NCBI GenBank assembly: GCA_012064415.1
Contig: SSNU01000060.1
Span: 224,719-288,718, forward strand
Origin: Gyrodactylus bullatarudis
Lineage: Eukaryota; Platyhelminthes; Monogenea; Gyrodactylidea; Gyrodactylidae
DNA: 64,000 nucleotides
Direction: 5' to 3'
A program made the translations under genes and the position numbers. Shown here piece by piece: positions 56,301-64,000 of the stretch (its first letter is position 1; every line of letters begins with the position of its first letter). The notes below the pieces were generated by a model. That model did not search any database. It saw nothing but the letters and a program-made list of their open reading frames with translations, and was not told the origin of the DNA.

Positions 56301-58378
56301 ATTCTTCCACAGCAAATAGAATATCAGGCCGAAGAGCATCAATGCCAAATTCATCATTGATTCAAACGGCTGCTGGTAGATGGTCATAGCTCCGACGAAC
56401 AAGTCGACGAATAGGAATAATACTGGGAAAATAATGGGCAATTTGAAGCCAGCGTTAAACTCAGGATGCTTATAACGATGATGGAGGAGACTGGCCACGG
56501 CTAATGACGAGACGAGAACAAAAGCGAACCCGGTTAACTCGATGAGAAAGTCGATTCCTTTGTAGAAGAGAAATCCAACGCTGAGTATTATCTGAAAATA
56601 TCTGTTACTATTCTTAAATGTATATATAATTTATAAATGGTATTTTCTTATCATAGTATTGTTAGTTCGATGATACTCAGAGGTTGAGGGTTATTCTCAA
56701 AAACAACCTTACTAAAGCTAATTGATATGAAGTTGGGAATCTATGATTTTGACAGAAATCTCGATTTTTTCATTAAGAATACGAATTTGTTAAAGATTTT
56801 CTGGAATCCTACTCATGTTGCCCACTTTTACCAGTCGAAAAAAATATGATTTCGATTTGGCGCCAAAATCTTATTTTTACGAACATTGAATCGAAAATTT
56901 TTATTAATTTTAAAGTTGGAGGTTGATCAAAAAAGATTTTTCAGGATTTAATTATATTTAAATACTTATTTTTATTCATAAAATTTCTTAATATACGATA
57001 TACTAACGGAAAATTGAGTATACCTTATTAAATTATAAATAATTACTCTAATTTGTTCCTGCTAACAAAATCAAAATTTTACTATTCCATCAGATGGCTT
57101 CGTTAACTTTTCTTAAAAAGAGGGAAGTTCATTCAGGATTATTCGATTTTTACTCAGATTTAAATTTGTCAAGCCTTTTTTCGCTTCAGCAAAAGAAAGA
57201 CTTTTGACTTTTGTTTTATTTGAAGTTGATTAAAATTTATTCGAGTACTGAGAATTCATGTAACGTTCAATCAAACATATTGAAACCCTAAAAAGAATTT
57301 GACACCTAAAAATTTTTCACTATAAAATATAGTATAAAAAACTCACGAGAAAGAGAATACTTGGCATCGGGGTTACATGCTTGAAATTGATGGATCCCAA
57401 AACTTCCGGGATATTATCGTCTTTTGCTCCAACTGCTACCAGTCGACTCAGCGACAAAATCTGAGCATTCAAACTTCCAAACACCGAGAGACTAACCATC
57501 AATGGCATTATCCATGCAAAGTAACCCATTTTCTTCACAGCGAACATGGCGGCAATTGCTACTGAATTTGAATTTAACATTTCAAATGGCGTAAGTACAC
57601 CGAGGTAAGCTATATTCGTCAAAATGTAAATTCCAATTATAAAAGTTAAAGATATTGCTATGCAAATCGGTAGATTTCTACTTGGATTTTTCATTTCCTC
57701 TATTAAAAAGTTGAGGTAATTCCAACCGCTAAATGCCCAAAATCCCTGATAGAAAGCCATGGCAAGTGAACCAGGTGAGTATTCTGTACCTTGGAAGGGC
57801 TTATCAAAGCTAGAAGTGTCATAATACAACGAATAAAGACCTATGATAATTATAACAACCATTGCTCCAATCTTTGTAAAAGAAAATACGACTGCCAGCT
57901 TTGTGGAAATTTTTACGCTAAATGCATTAATAAAACCCAGTGTCAGTAATGTTAATAACCCGATGAAATAAAGGGCCATCTGTGGAACTGGACAGTCGGG
58001 AAAGAAAGGTTTCAAAAGATAATCTGTAAAGAATAGGGCGCCAGCTGCTAAGCTCACAGCTCCTATTATAAGGACAGTATTCCAATAGACGACAAAGGCC
58101 AAAACCGGTCCAAATGTATGTAGGACATATGCGTATTCTCCACCTGACTTTGGGATAGTCACGCCCAATTCAGCATAGACTAAGGCGCCCAATAGGCTGA
58201 ATATTCCAGAGGCTATCCACATGACAAAAGACATTCCAACAGAACCGCTGTATTTTAAGACGCCGATTGGTGTGACAAATATGCCCGATCCAATAATAAT
58301 ACTTAGAATAACGCTGACACCTTGGACGACTCCAATTTCCTTTTTCAAGGCCACTGTCTCTGATGGTTGAGGTTCCAT
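53376..58378 (-). CDS. SLC7-family amino-acid transporter light chain, gene 2
   Basis: Exons in order: 57347-58378, 56273-56591, 53376-53470; 481 residues. Exons 1 and 2 have exactly the lengths of gene 1 (1032 and 319 bp) with the same phases. Conserved marks: GSGIF at 30-34, FFPDC with the heavy-chain cysteine at 129, TIPKSGGEYAYV, FLIEEMKNPSRNLP. Exon 3 encodes IIFTRACQKLMYLLPQEDD and a charged tail, parallel to gene 1. The start ATG at 58378 aligns with that of gene 1. Intron 1 is 755 bp because a foldback element sits in it (37 bp in gene 1); intron 2 is 2.8 kb with several repeats. Exon 1 has diverged from gene 1 by many substitutions, whereas exon 2 is almost identical in DNA, which suggests gene conversion. 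Confidence 0.93.
54628..55410. repeat. Foldback-family sequences in SLC7 gene 2 intron 2
   Basis: An FB-A right end (CTTCATATCAATTAG near 54640), an arm of the 5985-6405 palindrome family (near 54750-54960), then a degraded FB-A core to 55410 (GGAATTTGCTATGG...). Borders are approximate. Confidence 0.5.
55517..55997. repeat. Inverted-repeat element, separate family
   Basis: Ends AATAAGGCAAACTT and AAGTTTGCCTTATT; arms of about 190 bp share CTGATTAGAAAAATGCA and AAAGATATTCCACATTTTAT in opposite orientations. Confidence 0.8.
56712..56955. repeat. Foldback element (FB-A) within SLC7 gene 2 intron 1
   Basis: Starts GCTAATTGATATGAAGTTGG with AATCTATGATTTTGACAGAA; only the left arm is kept. It accounts for much of the size difference from the 37-bp orthologous intron of gene 1. 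Confidence 0.75.
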
Positions 58379-58798
58379 TACTGAAATGATTTTAAAATTA
58401 ATTTTCTTTAATTTATAAGGACAGTAAAATTAATTATATTACTTTGTCGGTTTTATTTTTTGTAGACAAATAAAAGTTTGTTCAATTACTGACACATGTG
58501 GACATGAAATTATTTGATAAATGTTATTGGTTTTATATTCTTACATTTTTCTTGATGTTTTTAAAACCTTTCATTAATTTTTCTGTACATAACAACTATT
58601 ATTTAAACTATAATTACAAGACTTGAATGAAATTTCGTAAAGCTAATGAAAACCGCGTCTGTCATTTTGTTTTTAAATAACCCTCTTGTATTTTTTAATG
58701 CTTCTGATTTGAGATAAACAAAATATAGGACATTTACAAATTTTGAACATTCTCAATCATGTTTTTTCCAGTTCTGATGTAAAATTTTACGCTGATCA

Positions 58799-59173
58799 GT
58801 AGGGATAGATTTTTCAATTCTAATATGTTCAATTTCATTTTCCCTGGGTGAAAATTTAGTTCGAATTATATAAACTTTTCTGCAAAATAATTTTCTATTA
58901 AAGTGGCAGTGATAGAGATAGAAATTTGCAAATTTTCGATCTGTAGCCTGGGTGAGAATCGGATTAGGCTTTTCAAGAAAATTTGATCCACATATGGTCC
59001 AAAATCTAAATTTATGAACTGGTTGCAATAGAAAAATTGATTTTGTATTAAAATTAACGTGATGAAAAATTAAGTGAATTCGATTTTGCAGAAAAGTTTA
59101 TATAATTCGAACTAAAAATTTCGCCCAGGAAAAATAAAATTGAACGTATTACAATTGAAAAATCTATCCCTAG
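58799..59173. repeat. Inverted-repeat element upstream of SLC7 gene 2
   Basis: AGGGATAGATTTTTCAATTC at the left, TTGAAAAATCTATCCCTAG at the right; arms of about 85 bp. A single arm also occurs at 13275-13345. Confidence 0.8.
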
Positions 59174-60697
59174 TGTCCAATAAAATCTAGAGATCATTTT
59201 TACACACATAGAGAGGGTCAAATTTGCTCGATAGCATTCTCAAAAGATTTTTAAAAATGTTTCTCAGCCTTGGTTATTCATTCTTAAAATGTATTCTTTA
59301 ATAAGATTTACTTATAAGACTTATTATTATTCACTTTAATTATTCTTTGTTGTAAAAATATGCGGGTCTGATTATTATTTATAGATCAATGATCAATTTT
59401 ATGTAGCAAAATAATGAAATTTAAAGATTTTTTGTCTGTCCCTTATTCTATAATTGACACTTTTTCGTGTTCATTAACTATAGAATAGACATGAGCCTAG
59501 AGAACTTCTCAACTCCGTTATTTATTTACCGGGATATAAAATCATTTTTACGCATAAAAACTAACTTTGAAAATACTCGAATTTCGTGATAATTGAAAAA
59601 TTCAAATGACGAATTCAGTGGACTTCTACAGGTGAATTCGAATTCTTCGTTCAATGTTGATCCCAATTATCATCACTTAACTGTTTCGAATTTACGAAAA
59701 ATCTTACATACACTACTTAAAACTAAACCAAAATGAAAAAGCAATTAACTAACCGAGATAATTTAAGAATTTTTATCATTGATATGATTTAAATACCATA
59801 AAATAATTATTATGGATAATTTATTTTCAAATGATTACTCATTTTTAGAACAAAATAAATTTGAAGCCTGATGCCATGAAAAAAAATTCAATTGTTTTAA
59901 ATGGTCAAGGTATATTTAGAGTTCATCAAAAGATTTTCATTTAATTCAAATTCAAAAAAATAGAATTGTAATTGGAAAAACACAAAATTATTACTTTACA
60001 CTGAAGAAGGTAAATAATTAATTCTATTAGTTAGTTAACTTTATTTGAAACGAAAGAATCTACCCCATAGTGTATCATGACTGAGCTATGAAGAAAACAG
60101 AAGAACAAGCTTTACTTTTTATAAAGTCGAACGATATAAACCAAGGTTGGTTCAGTTAACTAAAATATATAATTTGTCTAACGACTTTCTTCACCACCCT
60201 TTACTATAATCTTGTTTCCTTCACTGCAATAATATGTAACAATAATTTACACGAGGGAAAAATAGTTTTTGGGAATTCGTCTAGGTTGGATTCAATTAAA
60301 TATGTTCGTGCAAGTAGATTTTTTTCTTGATTAAAAGTTTGATATTGGAAGTCAGTCTTTTCGAAAATCATGAAGCTAGACATGTAAAGCCTTTTTTAAA
60401 AAACGTTCTCTAATAATGAAAATAGAGTTTCAAGTAAATTTAGAATAGACGTTTAAAATTTGTGATGCTTATGTCAGTTTTTCAATTTTTTTCAAACCTT
60501 GATAGCTTTATTAGTTCAGCAGGAATTGAAGCCCAAAATAGGAACTTGCATCTGTAATATTTTAGGCGAAATAGTTCAATCTTATTGACTTCCCGGAGAA
60601 GATTTTTTTTGTGAATTCTCATCTACATTGAGATACCTACCTAGCACTCTTTTGGACGTGTCGGTTGCTAATTTGAAAAGGCCATCAGGTTTTCGAT
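59174..60697. other. Gene-free AT-rich sequence
   Basis: No exon recognised. A short arm near 59620-59720 belongs to the family of the 5985-6405 palindrome. Confidence 0.45.
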
Positions 60698-61506
60698 GTG
60701 CAATAGGGATAACTTTCTAAGAAAATTTTTCGAAAATTCACAGATTCCTACATAAATAAAGATGTTTTAGTCTTTGAGGAATCTAGGTGTGAAATTTCTC
60801 TTAGATAAAACCTTTTCCTAGGGGTGATGTCAATACAACAAAGTTTTAAAAATTTTTTCACGAAATTAAATCCCACTACTTTCAAGTAGCGTGTAAATTT
60901 TCTACAGCAATCCATGGTATTTTCGATTGATTCAAGAAAATATCTGATCTACAAATAATTAGCTTTCAACAACAAAAATTTATTCTAAGATGGATTATTG
61001 ATAGCTTTGAAAATTTCGAAAATGCAGTTAAAATTATTTTTAAGGTATAAAATTTTCCTGGGTGTCTTTAAAAATAGACTCCTGACCTTTGGTCATTTGT
61101 TTACATTGTTAATTTGTATTTCTACGTGTATTTTATAATGATGTAATGTTAAAACAGAGGAAAAGGCTCTCCTAAGGAATAAAACGCATCTACAGGCTTC
61201 TTTTATTTTTTCATGTTTACGCACATTTCTACTTCTAGAGTGATAAAATGCTGCCCCACCTTAAAATCTCTACCCTTTACCGACTAAAATTTGCCTTGTT
61301 TTTTTTCAATGACGGGGGGAACTCAAGATTGGTTTTTCGACTTTCAATACATTTAGATAGGAAAATCATTCAACCTATTTACAACACCCCTAAGACTTTC
61401 TCAGAACCTACTAGTGTTATTCATCATTAGAACCGCCTTTAAATATTCAATCGAATTAGTGCTAGGAAAAAATTTACCAATTTTCAAAAATCATCCCTAA
61501 TGTGCA
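60698..61506. repeat. Inverted-repeat element (family E), long copy
   Basis: Imperfect ends GTGCAATAGGGAT and ATCCCTAATGTGCAA; the inner blocks TTTTCCTAGGGGTG and ACAACACCCCTAAGAC are partly inverted. Related to 35700-36050. Confidence 0.65.
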
Positions 61507-61509
61507 ACG

Positions 61510-62510
61510 ATACACCTGTATAATAGGACTCGAGTATGAAACAGAGAACTCCGACGGACAGGTCAGAATACGAACTCGTAGACTTAATCCAAAGAGAAAC
61601 AGGAAGCAATAAAGAAAGAATTCATCAACTTATATAAAATAATTGATATCATCCATATTGGAAGGACAGTTGTATCTATTACTTAAAATAACCTTAGTAG
61701 AATAGTAGCAGAAACAAACATTACACTGGGTTATCATCCCTCTGCATCGAATAAACAAACAATTTTTACTTCAAAAATAATCAATACTGACGATTAAGGA
61801 TATAAATTTATCAAAGTTGGGTGAAACGATAATCTTCTCCTTTTAGGAATTGCATGCCTAAACTAATGATACCTGATAAATAAATAAACAGAAAGGGGAA
61901 AATAAGTTTCCTAATTTTGAGCTTGCTGACTGAAAGCTAAGCTAGTGTTAAGGAATAACGAAAGAACATTATAAAATCTGACCTATTAGGGGTTTACCAA
62001 TAAGACTTGAGTGTGTTCATACCAAAATTAACTAGGAGCTTGTACTTCTTGTTGAGACAAATAAAGAATGAATTTCGGAATTAATAATCTTTACTTCTTT
62101 AAATAGTTAAGTATTGTATAATATTTTTTCCTCGCGGCCAAAAAAAAACAAGAAAAGGTTCTAGAATAAACCTCTTTCTAAAGATTTTGAAGCAGTTAAA
62201 AGTAGATATTCGAGATCAGCCTTACGCAAAGAATTCGAATTGGGCCGTGGAGGTAGAAAGGAATCTACTGTTTCCAAGAAAAAGTTTAACTTTTAAATTT
62301 TGGATTATTCTCCTTCGGGATAATCAATAAATTCAAATTTTTTGATTTCCCATTACGACGAATTTCTGTGAATTTCTAACTAACGTAAATGAATGATTGG
62401 GCTCAATTTGATTAATCTGTATAATTTAGAAAATTGGAAGAAGATAAATTAAAACCAAATGTACATTTCTTGAAGTATCATCAAAATTGATATAAGTTAA
62501 AAGTTCATTC
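61510..62510. other. No gene seen; diverged PLE-like start and palindrome arm
   Basis: Near 61922-61990, TTGCTGACTGAAAGCTAAGC resembles the PLE repeat end, in minus orientation. 62180-62400 is an arm of the 5985-6405 palindrome family. Confidence 0.4.
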
Positions 62511-62514
62511 AAAA

Positions 62515-62680
62515 TAATAATTTACAAATCATGAAAGAAATTGTAAAAGTCAAAGAAAATAAGAATAAAATGCAAGCTGAAAAAACACCAAAACTCTTCA
62601 ATAAATAGCAACAGTGGAGAGAAAAGTGAAAAAGCTCACATTGGCCAAGGTAGTTGAAGATTATAGGAATCTGTATAAAT
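62515..62680 (-). mobile_element. PLE 3'-tail remnant
   Basis: The complement of CTTGGCCAATGTGAGC and of the CTATTTATTGAAGAG tail seen at 15660-15760; no coding sequence left beyond a trace. Confidence 0.65.
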
Positions 62681-62799
62681 CTATTTATTTTGCATAACAG
62701 AGTTGGCATATTGTCACATAATGGTCATTACAAACATAACTATTACAATTATAACATAATAATAGTTTTTGTTTTCTTATCTTTATTTCTTGGACAGAT

Positions 62800-63732
62800 A
62801 CTGCATCTTGACCTAGCTGGACTTGAACAAGTGAATTTCCTTGGACGCTCCAAGAGTTCAAGTGATGTGTCTAAAGCTCTTTTTCTCACGCATGATGTAT
62901 TCTTCATCAGTTCTTTGGATAGTGTTCTAAGAAATTCTCTTCTAGCTTTCTAGGATTTTTTATTTGGTCGTGCCATTTCAAGCTGAATAGGACAAACGCG
63001 TTGTAGCCAGCAATATCTATCATGTCCCAGAAAAGCGTAAGGGGTTAGCGTAAGGTGTTTCTTCTACACGGATAATTTCCGTCTAATTGATCTATTCCAC
63101 CTTTAGTGAAATTGTAGTATGAAATGACTTGGAGAATTTAAGGTGGGTTGGGACTGGCTATTTCTTTTTCTGACCATATCTAAGAATGCTTCTCTGTTTA
63201 GAATATTTGTTGATAGTCTTTCTCGATTTTCTTATACTGAAAACTTTCTTGATTTTCTCACAGTACTAACATGAGCAGTATTCTTGGACAGTAAGATTAA
63301 CTTGAGTATTTCTCTGATAGTTAGTAATTTATCTCTCGACGGGACAAAAGATCTCGTAGATTTATCATCAAATCGGATAAATTTTTTTATTTCCTTAAAT
63401 CTAGATTCTAGAATAGGTCATAGAGTCTATGAAATAGACCCTTTGACCCTATTGAGACGTATTCCATGCCCCACAATTATTCTAACTCCATGTTCTTCTG
63501 CTTAGATCCTCAAAAGTATAGACAGATTTGAGTTTATCATCCACATTTCAAAGGTAATAGATATTATATCTTCAATGGAATTTTCCTCTTCTTTACTCTT
63601 GGATTCTTCATTAGTGAAAATAATTAGGAAATCTTCTTCTGAGACATCACCGCTTGATCCCTCATAATCTGAATTTGATATCTCAGACTACACTGCTTTA
63701 AAGACTCGGGAGAATAGGTCTTGATCAGACAT
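62800..63732 (-). pseudogene. piggyBac transposase, internally deleted
   Basis: Starts with an ATG at 63732 (MSDQDLFSRV, then an acidic N-terminus), continues with FKEIKKFIRFDDKSTRSF, and after a gap and frame changes with ISYYNFTKGGIDQLDGNYP, which holds the third catalytic Asp (KGGxD), and WDMIDIAGYNAFVLFSLKW. Near the end comes a cysteine motif RCSICPRNK. The segment with the first two catalytic Asp is missing, exactly the part found as a fragment at 52260-52470. A possible end GGGTTAGA lies at about 63784. Confidence 0.85.
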
Positions 63733-64000
63733 GGTTTATCGATAAAATAAAATGATGTCAGCATTTGGAAAATAAAGCATTTTGGGTTAGATAAAATTTA
63801 AAAGAGTACAAGAGGCCGTATCTTGAGAGATGAATACGATAGAGAAACCAAGTTTATTCGTTCTTCAATGCATACCAAAAAAAGAAAAGGCCTATATATT
63901 TATTAGGCAATATAGACAAGCTCACTGTACCTCAAGTGAAATATAGAGCATGGGAAATGTGAAGAACTCGGGATCCTGGTTAATTTTCATTGGCTAATCT

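Noticed and set aside
58753..59028. 91-codon minus-strand ORF upstream of SLC7 gene 2
   Set aside because: It runs through the arm of an inverted repeat that also occurs non-coding at 13275-13345.
1..64000. Bacterial features, CRISPR arrays, operons, riboswitches, rRNA
   Set aside because: The DNA is eukaryotic (spliced genes, tRNA intron, retroelements). I saw no regularly spaced repeat array and no rRNA sequence.

Overview
The window is nuclear DNA from an AT-rich animal, probably an invertebrate; I cannot name the genus. Three kinds of spliced protein-coding gene support this: an RRP12 ribosome-biogenesis gene, two SLC7 amino-acid-transporter genes and a TIMP-like netrin-domain gene. A tRNA gene with an intron and several eukaryotic transposon types agree. 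Most long ORFs are shadows or transposon remains; the real genes only become visible when short exons are joined at GT...AG borders with matching phase.

Layout. 1-707: end of a Penelope-like retroelement (PLE). 4292-25506 (+): a TIMP-like secreted protein in four recognisable exons, one intron being 17.1 kb of decayed transposons; its first exon is not visible. 28210-40345 (-): RRP12-like gene, 15 exons, about 1,554 codons, frame kept at every junction; its introns are 31-32 bp near the 5' end, 55-130 bp in the middle, and 1.6-3.5 kb near the 3' end where PLE and foldback elements sit. 40383-44146 (+): SLC7 gene 1, head-to-head with RRP12, with an intron-bearing tRNA-Leu(CAA) inside its second intron. 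53376-58378 (-): SLC7 gene 2, an inverted paralogue whose exon 2 is almost identical in DNA to that of gene 1 although exon 1 has diverged.

The rest is a dense graveyard of mobile elements: PLEs (GIY-YIG ends, an internally deleted copy, a copy with 464-bp inverted terminal repeats), a non-LTR retrotransposon family in at least four pieces, two hAT transposases, two decayed piggyBac transposases, several TTAA-flanked miniature elements and a very common foldback repeat. The clearest stratigraphy is at 48.0-52.0 kb: a LINE was hit by a hAT element (8-bp target duplication, with an empty site preserved in a second LINE copy), and the hAT transposase was then hit by a TTAA-type element whose removal restores the reading frame.

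How the genes relate: RRP12 acts in nucleolar 40S assembly, SLC7 proteins are plasma-membrane amino-acid exchangers, and a TIMP-like protein would act outside the cell. They share neighbourhood, not a pathway. Exon coordinates were derived by hand from splice motifs, phase continuity and remembered family sequence, so each border needs transcript support.
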